DNA of 64,000 nucleotides, from positions 5,560 through 69,559 of the forward strand of contig JBPJFZ010000020.1 in the NCBI GenBank assembly GCA_051208035.1, in the 5' to 3' direction. Positions 16,725 through 26,240 of this stretch are shown one piece after another; the stretch's first letter is position 1; every line of letters starts with the position of its first letter. Below the pieces are notes generated by a model, which was not told where the DNA came from, made no database searches, and saw only the letters and a program-made list of their open reading frames with translations. Position numbers and translations under genes: made by a program. This DNA comes from JACKOB01 sp024234575. GTDB lineage: Bacteria > Pseudomonadota > Gammaproteobacteria > Pseudomonadales > Oleiphilaceae.

Positions 16725-18512
16725 CTAATCGAATCGTTGGATTACTTCAATAAACTGGCTGCCGTATTTCTCCAGCTTACTTTGTCCTACGCCGCTGATA
16801 TGTAACAACCCCTGCGGCGAAGTTGGTTTTAGCTCCATCATTTCCATCAAGGTAGCGTCGTGAAAAATAACATAGGGCGGTACCCCATGCTCTTCAGCCA
16901 ACGCTTTGCGACACTCACGCAGCGCATCCCAGAGGGCACTGCTTGGTTTGGGCGAGCGCACACTTTTACGCAGCGCAGGCTTATCGCTGACATCTTTGCG
17001 CAACTGTATCGACTCTTCACCACGTAACAATGGTCGACATTTCGGGGTGAGTTGAATCGCGCCATAACTGTCTAAATTGGCAATCAGATAGCCTCTGGCA
17101 ACCAGCTGACGAAATACCGAACGCCACTGATTTGTATCCAGTTCTTTACCAATACCATAGGTACTGAGCTGCTGGTGCCCAAACTGGCGGATTTTTTCTG
17201 TATCTTTGCCCAGCAAAACATCCAGCACATGATTCACGCCAAAACGCTGGTCGGTACGATAAACACAACTCAGCGCCTTGCGGGCTACTTCGGTGCCATC
17301 CCAGGTTTCTACCGGCGTGATACAGGTATCACAATTACCGCAGCCTTCGTCAGAATCATCACCAAAATAATGCAATAACGCGTGGCGACGACAGGAAGTA
17401 ATCTCACATAGCCCCAGCATCGCTTCCAGCTTTTGCCTCTCTACTCTTTTATGTTCCTCACCGGCTGATGATTCTTCCATCATTTGGCGCAACATGATCA
17501 CATCTTGCAAACCGTAGGTCATCCAGGCGTTAGAAGGTTGTCCATCCCGCCCAGCTCTGCCGGTTTCCTGGTAGTAGGCTTCGACACTTTTAGGTAAATC
17601 CAAATGAGCCACGAAACGAACGTCAGGTTTATCAATCCCCATACCGAAAGCGATGGTAGCAACAATTATAATACCGTCTTCTCGTAGAAATCGGCTCTGG
17701 TGCGTTTCTCTTAAAGCGGCCGACAAACCGGCGTGATAGGGCAACGCCTTGAAGCCCTGCTTACACAACCACTCTGCCGTCGCCTCGGTTTTTTTACGGG
17801 ACATACAGTAAACAATCCCCGCATCGTTGGCATGCTCATTAAGGATAAACTTCAACAGCTGCGCCCGAGCATTGTCTTTCTGGACGATGCGATACTGGAT
17901 ATTGGGCCGGTCAAATCCGGCGACAAACTGCTGTGCCTGTTGCAAGCCCAGGCGTTCGATTATTTCCTGCCGCGTACGCTGATCCGCCGTGGCGGTAAGT
18001 GCAATACGAGGGACTTCGGGAAACTGTTCTGCCAGAAACGACAGCTGCAGGTAGTCGGAGCGAAAATCATGCCCCCATTGCGACACGCAATGGGCCTCAT
18101 CAATCGCAAACAAAGAAATCTGCAACGACTTTAGCAGTTGCCGGGTGCGCTCCTGCGTCAGTCTTTCTGGCGCGATATAAAGCAGATCCAGCTCGTTATT
18201 AGCTAACGCCTGCTCAGTCACGTAAACCGCTTCGGCAGATAGTGACGAATTAAGATAGGCCGCTTTCACACCCAATTGCTTAAGGGCGTCTACCTGATCT
18301 TGCATCAGCGCAATTAATGGCGAGATGACCACCCCGGTACCACTTCGGGCTATTGCCGGTATCTGATAACAAAGAGACTTACCGCCGCCGGTTGGCATTA
18401 ACACCAACGCGTCATTACCGGCAACAACGGTGCTAATCACTTCATCCTGAGGTGAACGAAATTGATCATAGCCAAAGATTTTTTGTAAAATGTTAAGCGG
18501 TTCTTGATTCAT
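16725..18512 (-). CDS. recQ: ATP-dependent DNA helicase RecQ
   Basis: A 595-residue superfamily 2 helicase. Walker A is MPTGGGKSLCYQ near residue 40, the Walker B DEAH box is in IDEAHCVSQWGHDFR, and helicase-C motifs VATIAFGMGIDKPDVR and QETGRAGRDG follow. The zinc-binding RQC cysteines (CEITSCRR...CGNCDTC) are intact, and a HRDC domain occupies the last 80 residues. It unwinds recombination and replication intermediates 3'-5'. Start and length match the family. It converges with hexR, 28 bases apart. Confidence 0.97.
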   Translation of the reverse strand: MNQEPLNILQKIFGYDQFRSPQDEVISTVVAGNDALVLMPTGGGKSLCYQIPAIARSGTGVVISPLIALMQDQVDALKQLGVKAAYLNSSLSAEAVYVTEQALANNELDLLYIAPERLTQERTRQLLKSLQISLFAIDEAHCVSQWGHDFRSDYLQLSFLAEQFPEVPRIALTATADQRTRQEIIERLGLQQAQQFVAGFDRPNIQYRIVQKDNARAQLLKFILNEHANDAGIVYCMSRKKTEATAEWLCKQGFKALPYHAGLSAALRETHQSRFLREDGIIIVATIAFGMGIDKPDVRFVAHLDLPKSVEAYYQETGRAGRDGQPSNAWMTYGLQDVIMLRQMMEESSAGEEHKRVERQKLEAMLGLCEITSCRRHALLHYFGDDSDEGCGNCDTCITPVETWDGTEVARKALSCVYRTDQRFGVNHVLDVLLGKDTEKIRQFGHQQLSTYGIGKELDTNQWRSVFRQLVARGYLIANLDSYGAIQLTPKCRPLLRGEESIQLRKDVSDKPALRKSVRSPKPSSALWDALRECRKALAEEHGVPPYVIFHDATLMEMMELKPTSPQGLLHISGVGQSKLEKYGSQFIEVIQRFD

Positions 18513-18802
18513 GGTCGCAGTATAAGCGCAATTGATTGCGAATGTTCAGTGAAATTGAAACTAAAACCCTGTACGATTACCGAACAAAGTTAACTAGCAT
18601 CGCTCTAGGTTATTTTGCTAATCTATGCACTCGGTCGGTCGACGCTGTTAGACATTTCAATCAAAACAGACATTCAGTCAAAACACTAGCGCGAACTTGG
18701 CAAGCCTATACCATGCTTACCAACTTTACCGGGCAGACACAGCGATCGCGAACAGACAATATACTATCTCCACATCAACAAAGGTAAAGAAAACAAAAGG
18801 CT

Positions 18803-19255
18803 ATGACAGTACTTTTACATCCAAATAAAACCAACCCAGAGAGATACCGGGTTTGGGACCGAGAAACCAACACTCAAAAGTACTTTCCGCTGACAAAGGA
18901 AGGTAAACGTCTGGCTAATGAGTTCGAAGCCAAAGTCGCATCTATTAAGAAAGCGAGGGCATTAAGCCGTGACTTGGCAATTAACCGTCTTTTCGCACCT
19001 GACGGTAGCGTTAGAGGTCTGAAAAGGGTCTATCGTAAGCGGCGAGACAGGCCATCTTACGAATGTCTGGCACTTTATGCCTGTCATCGACAAACAGAAC
19101 TGACCATCGGTAAGCAAGGCTTTGAAGTTACCTACAAGAAAGCAATCGCGTGGCTGCTGGAAAAATACGGTCTGGAAGAAACTTACGAAATACGCCAAAT
19201 GTTTAAAGCAGCAAAGCGTAAGTACTGGCACACGGTCATTCCCGAAAAAATGTAA
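18803..19255 (+). CDS. Small basic protein with possible AP2-like DNA-binding modules
   Basis: A 150-residue lysine/arginine-rich protein with AAAAGG upstream of the ATG. I do not recognise the family with certainty. Two segments have the layout of AP2/integrase-arm type modules, that is basic strands followed by an amphipathic helix: residues about 12-52 (RYRVWDRETNTQKYF... then EGKRLANEFEAKVAS) and about 68-125 (GSVRGLKRVYRKRRDRPSY... then VTYKKAIAWLLEKYG). A third helical part is at the C-terminus. It stands alone between recQ (divergent) and a minus-strand hypothetical gene, with no integrase, so a small DNA-binding regulator is a guess. Confidence 0.6.
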   Translation: MTVLLHPNKTNPERYRVWDRETNTQKYFPLTKEGKRLANEFEAKVASIKKARALSRDLAINRLFAPDGSVRGLKRVYRKRRDRPSYECLALYACHRQTELTIGKQGFEVTYKKAIAWLLEKYGLEETYEIRQMFKAAKRKYWHTVIPEKM

Positions 19256-19267
19256 GTGTGCGGGTAG

Positions 19268-19636
19268 TTAAAAATCGAGGTAATTGGCGATCTCGTAGAG
19301 ATCAGGGCGACCCTCTTCGTTGCCAAAGTAGCAGACGTCTTCGTGCTGACCTGTTTTTGGGTCAATCATGCCGATGACAAAATCTCGCTTATACTGCTTG
19401 GCAATACCATATAAAAAAGCGAGAGGGTCTTTAAGCTCTGTTTTAGATTTAACTGTCAGATGAATACCCAGATCCCAGTTAGGCAGCGCGTAGGGCTTGG
19501 CCACATCTGCTTCAGCCCGATGATTCACCAGCGTTATCTTGTCATTGGCCTCGCCAATCCATTCGGCCAAAGCTGTCGCCACCGGCTCGGCAATTTCTTC
19601 CAGGTCTGATCCATCAATATAAAAGTATAGTTTCAT
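19268..19636 (-). CDS. Hypothetical protein
   Basis: About 122 residues from ATG 19636 (MKLYFYIDGSDLEEIAE); a seven-codon longer frame begins at 19657. I do not recognise the family. The sequence is soluble and acidic, with an N-terminal strand-helix unit followed by NWDLGIHLTVKSKTELKDPLAFLYGIAKQYKRDFVIGMID, which reads as alternating strands and helices. It has no signal peptide or membrane segment. It converges with the possible AP2-like gene, 13 bases apart. Continuous amphipathic structure and a plausible start support coding. Confidence 0.6.
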   Translation of the reverse strand: MKLYFYIDGSDLEEIAEPVATALAEWIGEANDKITLVNHRAEADVAKPYALPNWDLGIHLTVKSKTELKDPLAFLYGIAKQYKRDFVIGMIDPKTGQHEDVCYFGNEEGRPDLYEIANYLDF

Positions 19637-19915
19637 GCTCTCTCGTCTTATCTGCATTTCTCATTAACAGGCAATCGACACTTTATGCTGGATGCTCATT
19701 AAATGCCAGGCGGATTTACACCGCCTTTGCTGAACTATTCAACGTAAAAACCCATAAGACATAGCGCTTCAAATTGCCGCAAAGTTTCTAAAACACCAGA
19801 GCTAAAGACAATCAATCGATTTTATCGATATATCTAACGATTTATTTACTGTCAGTGTGTAATTTTTCTATCTATCATCAAGTGATTGAAGTCTGCAGCT
19901 ATCCCGGAGGGGCAC

Positions 19916-20902
19916 ATGGGTATCTTGATTAAGGGGCAATGGGTCGACCAATGGTATCAGGCGACGGCCGATGGTGAGTTTGTTCGGGAGACGGCCAAAC
20001 TACGTCATTGGATAACGCCAGATGGATCAGCAGGGCCAACCGGTAGCAGTGGCTTTACCGCCGAAAGTGGTCGCTACCACCTTTACGTGTCTTTGGCCTG
20101 CCCTTGGGCACACCGCACGCTCATCTTTCGGCAACTCAAGCAATTGCAAAACCATATCACGGTTTCGGTAGTGGCAACGGATATGCTTGCGGACGGCTGG
20201 ACATTTAATAAAGCAAACGGCAGCACAGGTGACCATCTTTACGATAAAACTTTTCTTTATCAGTTATATACGCACAATATTGCCGACTACAGCGGGCGCG
20301 TCACCGTACCGGTCTTATGGGATAAAAAGCAGCAGTGTATTGTGAACAATGAATCGGCAGAAATTATTCGTATGTTCAATCATGCATTTAATGGCATAAC
20401 GGGCAATGAGGATGATTACTACCCAGAGCGTTTACGATCGAGCATCGATGATATCAATGCGACGATTTACGAGAATATTAACAACGGCGTGTATCGAGCC
20501 GGGTTCGCCAGCACACAGGCAGCCTATGATCAGGCGTACCACAAATTATTTACGACGCTGGACTCGTTAGAATCCCTGCTGGCCAAGCAACGTTTTCTGG
20601 TCGGGGGGGAAATTACCGAAGCCGACTGGCGTCTGTTTACAACGCTAATTCGCTTCGACAGCGTTTATCATGGCCACTTCAAATGTAACCGGCAAAGACT
20701 GGAAGATTTTCCGCATCTCGCCAACTACCTGCGGGAGCTTTATCAGCTGCCGGGCATTGCAAGCACCGTCAACTTTGATCATATCAAAAGGCACTATTAC
20801 TACAGTCATCAGATGATTAATCCCTCACGAATCATTCCGCAAGGACCAGACATCGACTATCAGCAACCACACAACAGAGGCGCAGCCAAGCTTCCAGGCT
20901 AG
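19916..20902 (+). CDS. Glutathionyl-hydroquinone reductase (YqjG/ECM4 type)
   Basis: A 328-residue xi-class glutathione transferase. The start at ATG 19916 is chosen because CGGAGGGG lies a few bases upstream. The catalytic cysteine is Cys62 in ACPWAHRTLI, placed as in E. coli YqjG (about residue 63). The thioredoxin-like N-domain continues through VTVPVLWDKK and the glutathione-binding NESAEIIRMFN, and the helical C-domain contains ITEADWRLFTTLIRFD. These enzymes reduce glutathionyl-hydroquinones to hydroquinones in the cytoplasm. Length and active site fit closely. It converges with the gene at 20907-21629, 4 bases apart. Confidence 0.92.
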   Translation: MGILIKGQWVDQWYQATADGEFVRETAKLRHWITPDGSAGPTGSSGFTAESGRYHLYVSLACPWAHRTLIFRQLKQLQNHITVSVVATDMLADGWTFNKANGSTGDHLYDKTFLYQLYTHNIADYSGRVTVPVLWDKKQQCIVNNESAEIIRMFNHAFNGITGNEDDYYPERLRSSIDDINATIYENINNGVYRAGFASTQAAYDQAYHKLFTTLDSLESLLAKQRFLVGGEITEADWRLFTTLIRFDSVYHGHFKCNRQRLEDFPHLANYLRELYQLPGIASTVNFDHIKRHYYYSHQMINPSRIIPQGPDIDYQQPHNRGAAKLPG

Positions 20903-20906
20903 CCAA

Positions 20907-21629
20907 CTACTGAATACCATTGTCAGCGATTAACTGGGCTATCCAGTCACTGTTTAACTTTAAGAATTCGTTAAACTGATTCAGTACGTCTGTTTTTGTA
21001 ATCGTCGACAAAGAAAAGCTAGCGGCACTGTGCGGCAAAGATGCATCAAAAACCAGCTGGTTTGCCATCCCCATCTTACCCAGGCTGTTACTCACAACCG
21101 CCACATTGGCATAGGCGCCATCAACTCGACCCGCAACAGCTTGTTTAATCAAACTATCCAAATTAGAGGTTTCTTTTAACGACAGCTCATTAGCTTTTAC
21201 CGCGTCCATGTAAACCCATGGCGAAAACCCTCTGACTACCCCCAGACTTTTCAACGTTGTTTTACCAGCTTTGTCCGGCACTACCAGCACACCATCGGTA
21301 GAGGGCAATACAGGCGCACTGTACTGCACGTTCTTACCTGCCTTCGCATCACTCGCCCAATAGGCGTTATCAGGAAACTTAAAATCAACCGCGCCAGATA
21401 GAAAAGACGGAAGCAGGCGCGCTACCGGCAACGCCTCTATTACCAGTGTATGTCCATTATCGGCTGCGAACTTTTCCAGAATCTGCACGGCAACCCCTTC
21501 TGTCTGGCCACTGCCGGCCGGGGTGTAATAGGGTGAATATTCAAGGTTTTCGATACCAACTTTCAGTACCTCGGCCTGCACCAGCTGAAACCAGCCTAAT
21601 AATACAATCCACGTAGTGACTATGCGCAT
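20907..21629 (-). CDS. Periplasmic solute-binding protein, family 3 type
   Basis: A 240-residue exported protein. The N-terminus is a signal peptide ending near LVQAEV. The mature protein has the two-lobe pattern of amino-acid type (SBP_bac_3) binding proteins: YSPYYTPA near the start, GVAVQILEKFAADNG, a central KTTLKSLGVVRGFS hinge segment and GRVDGAYANVAVV. No permease or ATPase gene is adjacent, so it is an orphan binding protein and may serve sensing rather than import. The ligand is unknown. Confidence 0.8.
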   Translation of the reverse strand: MRIVTTWIVLLGWFQLVQAEVLKVGIENLEYSPYYTPAGSGQTEGVAVQILEKFAADNGHTLVIEALPVARLLPSFLSGAVDFKFPDNAYWASDAKAGKNVQYSAPVLPSTDGVLVVPDKAGKTTLKSLGVVRGFSPWVYMDAVKANELSLKETSNLDSLIKQAVAGRVDGAYANVAVVSNSLGKMGMANQLVFDASLPHSAASFSLSTITKTDVLNQFNEFLKLNSDWIAQLIADNGIQ

Positions 21630-21839
21630 CTTCTTGTCCTCTACAAGCTTATTGCTTATCCAGTAGTCTAGTAGCTATTTAAATTGGTTACCTAATAATC
21701 AAGTTATTTTGATTACAAGACACACAATCTCTGGCTTTTCATCTACTATTAAAGGCTCAGAAAAGACCTCAACAGACGAATTAAATGAAGCCGGATAAGA
21801 CAGATAAATAACATGTACAGTTCAGAATTCGATGTGGTG

Positions 21840-23057
21840 ATGTCAACCCAAAAACTCCGCAGTTTACTGGTAGCTTGTGCTTTGCTTTTCTGCGTCTGCA
21901 CTGACGATAGCAATGCTGCTCTTGCTGTTGAACACAGCGCCACTTATAACAGATCCATACAAAATATTGATGAAGCGGAAAAGGCTCTTGTAGCCCAAGA
22001 AGAGGTATACAGTATCATCAACTTACGTTTCTTCGGCACTTACGGCGCGATGGATGAATATATTGAGCAGTTACACAAGGAAGTCTGCCTGAAAAAGCCC
22101 CCACAGATTCTTAAAACCTATGCGGCCCGCAAAACCTACCCTTACCGCCAGCGAGCCCTGGCTATTATGACTGAAACGATGAATCGGATTGCGCTGGTGC
22201 CACAGGCGGAGAAAAACCACTTAAAAAGAGCCTGGAGTTACCGTTACTTTTTAAGAAAATTTGCCGAGCTGGACTGCGTGTTGGCGCAAGCGGATGCCCT
22301 GTTAATAACGAAAGACCCCGTCGACCGTTTGCTGGCACAATACCTCTTCGACACGATTGATGGCTTTCGTCATGCTGATGAGTCCTTGCGCCGCTTGCAG
22401 GCTGAAGCTCAGGCAACCGCAAAACAACAGGGAGCTATCACACAATACGATATTAAAAGCTACGATATATTCGACGTAAAGCTGGGCATGAGCATTAACG
22501 ATGCACTGGCTATTCGACCACAACTGGTCATGACCGAAGACAACCGCCACAACCAGACTATGTATGCACTAAAGGCTATTTACGAAAAAACCGGGCTAAA
22601 AGACAACAATATTAAAATGGAGATTCTATTCGCCAGTGAAGAATACGGTGCGGGAGCATTTGATCTCGACTACGAGCTGGACACCCAAGGCCTGAACAAA
22701 AAGCAGACGGCTATTATCATTGAGAAATTGTTCGAGAAATACGGCCTTCCCAACAAGGATCTCACCGATGAAACGCAGGATTTTGACAAGTCGATGCTGC
22801 AACAGAGACTGCAGCAAGCGGATAAACACCCCACAGAATTCTGCTGGGGAGAATGCAGCACCATGGCACGCAGTAAATCACTTGCCCCCGGTCAACGGCT
22901 GATTTTCCGATACGAACCTGCTAGACACCGACTATCATTGCGCCTGTTTGATAACGGCCTCGAACCCGTGCACAACAACCTAGAGCAGCAGTGGCAAGAG
23001 TTTAGCGAAGAGTTGTTTAAAGAAAGCGCATCTGATTCAGCAGAACTGGTTTTTTAA
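21840..23057 (+). CDS. Secreted hypothetical protein
   Basis: About 405 residues from ATG 21840 (MSTQKLRSLLVACALLF), which places a signal peptide at the N-terminus; the frame extends to an ATG at 21813. The mature part is helical and charged up to about residue 215. Then a FDVKLGMSINDALAIRP segment starts a second domain ending with an RLIFRYEPARHRLSLRLFD strand pair. Three cysteines near the C-terminal third (FCWGEC) may form a disulfide. I do not recognise the family. It has no operon partners: the upstream gene is divergent, the downstream one convergent. Confidence 0.65.
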   Translation: MSTQKLRSLLVACALLFCVCTDDSNAALAVEHSATYNRSIQNIDEAEKALVAQEEVYSIINLRFFGTYGAMDEYIEQLHKEVCLKKPPQILKTYAARKTYPYRQRALAIMTETMNRIALVPQAEKNHLKRAWSYRYFLRKFAELDCVLAQADALLITKDPVDRLLAQYLFDTIDGFRHADESLRRLQAEAQATAKQQGAITQYDIKSYDIFDVKLGMSINDALAIRPQLVMTEDNRHNQTMYALKAIYEKTGLKDNNIKMEILFASEEYGAGAFDLDYELDTQGLNKKQTAIIIEKLFEKYGLPNKDLTDETQDFDKSMLQQRLQQADKHPTEFCWGECSTMARSKSLAPGQRLIFRYEPARHRLSLRLFDNGLEPVHNNLEQQWQEFSEELFKESASDSAELVF

Positions 23058-23076
23058 ATATCCAAGGAACAACCGG

Positions 23077-23583
23077 CTACGGAAACAACTGCACGATGCC
23101 ACTTTCACCTTTCATATCACCCACCATCCAGATTTGCTCAAAAGGATGTCGGGCGGGAACTTCAATATGATGCTGCAACGAATGAATCTCGTCTGACGTC
23201 CAGGCAGGGTGTGCGTTGCGGATCACCAGCCAGACCCGCTTGGATTTATAGGTTTTCTGAGATTTATTCGCCAATATGCGATTAAGTGCCCGTAGCAATC
23301 GGTCGTGGGTGTTTTCTACCTGTTCCAGGTCAACCAGTTCTTTTTGCGTTTTAGCATCAAGGCTTCGCCCCAGTATCTGCATGGCTTCTTTTTCTGACCC
23401 ATAAAGATGTGCCACCTCAATGTCTAGTTTATCTCCATCAAGGTGACAGGACACATCTGGCTTTATGGGCTGATTATGCCAGATATGCCGAATAGCGTGT
23501 CCGGTATCGTTTTCATACCAACGCATAAATAACTTCGCCGCGTCGTGCTCAAGGGCGATCTTTTCCATTTCACTTGTATTCAT
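23077..23583 (-). CDS. Hypothetical protein with nuclease-like core
   Basis: A 168-residue soluble protein. I do not recognise its family. The segment PDVSCHLDGDKLDIEVAHLYGSE (residues about 42-64) has the strand-turn-strand shape of PD-(D/E)xK endonucleases, with PD, then DxE about 13 residues later, but the expected lysine is Ala or His here. A basic KSQKTYKSKRVWLVIRNAHP strand follows, as often in that fold. It could be a degenerate or non-catalytic member, or the match may be accidental. It stands alone and converges with the secreted hypothetical protein. Confidence 0.6.
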   Translation of the reverse strand: MNTSEMEKIALEHDAAKLFMRWYENDTGHAIRHIWHNQPIKPDVSCHLDGDKLDIEVAHLYGSEKEAMQILGRSLDAKTQKELVDLEQVENTHDRLLRALNRILANKSQKTYKSKRVWLVIRNAHPAWTSDEIHSLQHHIEVPARHPFEQIWMVGDMKGESGIVQLFP

Positions 23584-23795
23584 TGCAATCCCGGTTCGAA
23601 TACTTCGCTAAACAATAAACCATCCAGCTCGTATTTATAACTCAGATATCACAACTATAACGAGATCAAAGGCGCTCAGACAATAAGCAAATGCGACTAA
23701 AATTCCATACACGCAAATCCATTTCTCTGGCCAGGCCGTAGTTAACTATACTGTTTGAACAATCCACACAGATAAGAATAATCCGGAGCCCTGCT

Positions 23796-24551
23796 ATGTA
23801 TAAATTTCTTGTTCTTAGCCTAACGCTATCTTTCGCGGTGGTGACTCACGCGGCCACGGGTGAGCCAGTCACCTATACACTCAATGGCAATCATTACGAA
23901 GGTTATTATGTGTCGCCCTCTGCCAATGCGCCTCTGGTGTTGCTCATTCATGACTGGGATGGGCTGACAGACTATGAAGTGAAGCGGGCGCACATGCTGG
24001 CTGACCTAGGTTATGCAGTGTTTGCCGTCGATATGTTTGGTGCAGGTATTCGGCCCACAGAAGTTGTCGATAAAAAACAGCATACGGGAGAGCTTTATAC
24101 CGACAGGACAAAAATGCGCGCCCTGATCAGTGCCGCACTGGATACAGCCAAAAGCAAAGGGGCTAATACCAATAACGCTATCGCCGCTGGCTATTGTTTT
24201 GGTGGCGCCGTCGTACTAGAGGCCGCTCGTAATGAGTCTTCATTGGGTGAATACGATCTGAAAGGCTTCGCAACATTTCACGGGGGTCTGCAAACACCTG
24301 ATGGGCAAAGCTATGCCGCAACCGATGCAAGCATCATCGTTTTTCATGGGTCTGCTGACAGTGCGATTCCCATGTCACAATTTGCCGATCTGACAAATGA
24401 GCTGGAAAAAGCCGGTATCAAGCATGAAATGATCAGTTACGGTGGTGCGCCACACGCATTTACTGTTTTTGGGGGCGAACGATATCGAGAGGATGCCGAC
24501 AAGAAATCCTGGGCTAGATTTACAGAGTATCTTGAGGCGACTTTTAAATAG
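23796..24551 (+). CDS. Exported dienelactone hydrolase family protein
   Basis: A 251-residue alpha/beta hydrolase with a signal peptide (MYKFLVLSLTLSFAVVTHAAT). The nucleophile is Cys134 in AAGYCFGGAV, the acid is the Asp in HGSADSAIP, and the base is the His in GGAPHAFTVFG, which completes the Cys-Asp-His triad of the dienelactone hydrolase family. It may act on ester or lactone substrates in the periplasm; the substrate is unknown. CCGGAG lies upstream of the ATG. A terminator-like hairpin follows the gene. Confidence 0.85.
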   Translation: MYKFLVLSLTLSFAVVTHAATGEPVTYTLNGNHYEGYYVSPSANAPLVLLIHDWDGLTDYEVKRAHMLADLGYAVFAVDMFGAGIRPTEVVDKKQHTGELYTDRTKMRALISAALDTAKSKGANTNNAIAAGYCFGGAVVLEAARNESSLGEYDLKGFATFHGGLQTPDGQSYAATDASIIVFHGSADSAIPMSQFADLTNELEKAGIKHEMISYGGAPHAFTVFGGERYREDADKKSWARFTEYLEATFK

Positions 24552-24593
24552 CGCGGGCGAGAGTGCCTGGCAATCTTGTGGGTGCCTGTCCTA

Positions 24594-24642
24594 AACGAAT
24601 ACCTCCCAGAACGAATACCTCAACATCCTGAGGTGTTCGTTT
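24594..24642 (+). terminator. Direct repeat plus terminator-like hairpin
   Basis: AACGAATACCTC occurs twice (24594-24605 and 24610-24621). The second copy starts a 13-base stem (24610-24622 with 24629-24641, one G-T pair) with a 6-base loop. The following T-run is short (GTTTAACTT), so termination of the hydrolase transcript is likely but not certain. Confidence 0.5.
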
Positions 24643-24768
24643 AACTTATCAGATAGCTAAAACCCCTCTCTTACGATGATTTAATTATCCCCTCATTAAC
24701 ATTCCGGACGACTTCGACTACATTCATTGCTACAGCCGCCCACATCAATGGATCGTTCAGGAGCACCG

Positions 24769-26214
24769 ATGAATCGTACAATGAGAATCAATCTTGCCAG
24801 TATTGCATTAAGCCCGCTGCTGTTGGCCACAACAAACACATCTTGGGCAACCAATGTAACAATTTACAAAGATTTCGCTGTCGTACAGGATACCCTTGAG
24901 CTCACATTGCAAAGCGGCAGCAATGAGGTTACGCATTACGATATTACCCGCCAGCTTGAGCCTTCTTCGGTGATCCTGAGCGCCCAGGACCCAAATATTA
25001 CACTGATCATCAATGAACAAAACTACCTTGCGACCCCGCTGGATCAAGCCCGACTGTTGGAAATGTACGAAGGGCAGGAGATCGAATTTAAGGTGCGTTT
25101 TAATGATCATGATTCCGTGCAAAAAGGCACGATCCTTCGCGCAGGCAAACCCGGAGCGGCTCATACCAGTGCTCAGGAAGTGATGATAGAAATGGATGGC
25201 CAGCTAAGATTTGGCTTGCCCGGCACGCCTGTTTTTCCAGCGCTGGTAGATCATAGTTTGCTCAAGCCACAGCTGTCCTGGAAGCTAAGTGCCAGTCAGG
25301 CAGGAGAAATGCCCGTTAATCTTAGTTACCTCACCCAGGGTTTCGGCTGGAACGCGGCATATAATTTCGTGCAGACTTCTGACAATACACTCACCGCCGC
25401 TGGCTGGCTTACCATCGAAAACACCTCTGGCAAAGACTTTAGTAAAAGTCAGCTGAAACTGGTAGCAGGGGACGTGAACAAGATAAACCCTGCCCCTGAG
25501 GCCTATAACAGGCGCGTCGCCAAAGTCATGATGGCAGATTCTGTGGACAGCGGCGTAACCGAAAAAGCAGTTGATGAATTTCATCTGTATACGGTGCCAG
25601 GTGAGTTAGACCTGCGCACCGGCGAGACAAAACAAGTGCAGTTTCTTGCCGGTCAGGGTATTCGCTATCATACCGACTACGTTTACGATGGTGCCCGCCT
25701 GCCTTATGGCTACGATGCAGAGTACGTCAGGACCCAGCGAGATTTTGGCGCACAAAGTAAAACAGACGTCGAAATATTTAAAGTTGTTGAAAATAAAGCA
25801 GAAAATGGTCTTGGCAAGCCACTACCTGAAGGCACCATTCGCTTCTACGACCGGGATACCGATGGTGCCCTGATCTTTGTTGGCGAAAACCGAATTGCCC
25901 ACACGCCCAAAGATGAAACACTGCGCATATTTACTGGCAATGCCTTTGATCTAAAAGGCGAACGCAAGCAAACCGATTTTTCGGTAAATAACTCGAGCCG
26001 CAGCGCCTCGGAAACCATCGAAATAACCCTGAAAAACCGAAAAGACAGCGACGCTACCTTTAAGGTTGTCGAGCATTTGTATCGTGGCCCTAATCATCAA
26101 ATCACCAGCCAGGAAAATTGGACCGAAGACGATGCCACGACGATGCACCTGAATGTTCTTGTTCCGGCAAACTCAGAAAAAACCATCACCTATTCTGTTA
26201 ACTATCGCTGGTAA
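24769..26214 (+). CDS. DUF4139 domain protein, exported
   Basis: About 481 residues from ATG 24769, chosen because CAGGAG lies just upstream and the product then starts MNRTMRIN with a signal peptide ending near TSWA. The body follows the DUF4139 plan: an N-terminal VTIYKDFAVVQDTLEL strand, a middle region PVNLSYLTQGFGWNAAYNF that marks the family, and C-terminal beta-strand-rich repeats ending ITYSVNYRW. Function is unknown; relatives are secreted or periplasmic. It precedes a GNAT acetyltransferase by 26 bases. Confidence 0.85.
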   Translation: MNRTMRINLASIALSPLLLATTNTSWATNVTIYKDFAVVQDTLELTLQSGSNEVTHYDITRQLEPSSVILSAQDPNITLIINEQNYLATPLDQARLLEMYEGQEIEFKVRFNDHDSVQKGTILRAGKPGAAHTSAQEVMIEMDGQLRFGLPGTPVFPALVDHSLLKPQLSWKLSASQAGEMPVNLSYLTQGFGWNAAYNFVQTSDNTLTAAGWLTIENTSGKDFSKSQLKLVAGDVNKINPAPEAYNRRVAKVMMADSVDSGVTEKAVDEFHLYTVPGELDLRTGETKQVQFLAGQGIRYHTDYVYDGARLPYGYDAEYVRTQRDFGAQSKTDVEIFKVVENKAENGLGKPLPEGTIRFYDRDTDGALIFVGENRIAHTPKDETLRIFTGNAFDLKGERKQTDFSVNNSSRSASETIEITLKNRKDSDATFKVVEHLYRGPNHQITSQENWTEDDATTMHLNVLVPANSEKTITYSVNYRW

Positions 26215-26240
26215 CACCCAAAGAGGCTAAAGCGACAACC

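Noticed and set aside
18536..18787. 83-residue plus-strand ORF between recQ and the possible AP2-like gene
   Set aside because: No ribosome binding site, no family-like sequence, ends 15 bases before a better supported gene; probably chance.
19708..19726. Short hairpin AGGCGG/CCGCCT between genes
   Set aside because: Only six base pairs with a 7-base loop and a very short T stretch; too weak to call a terminator.
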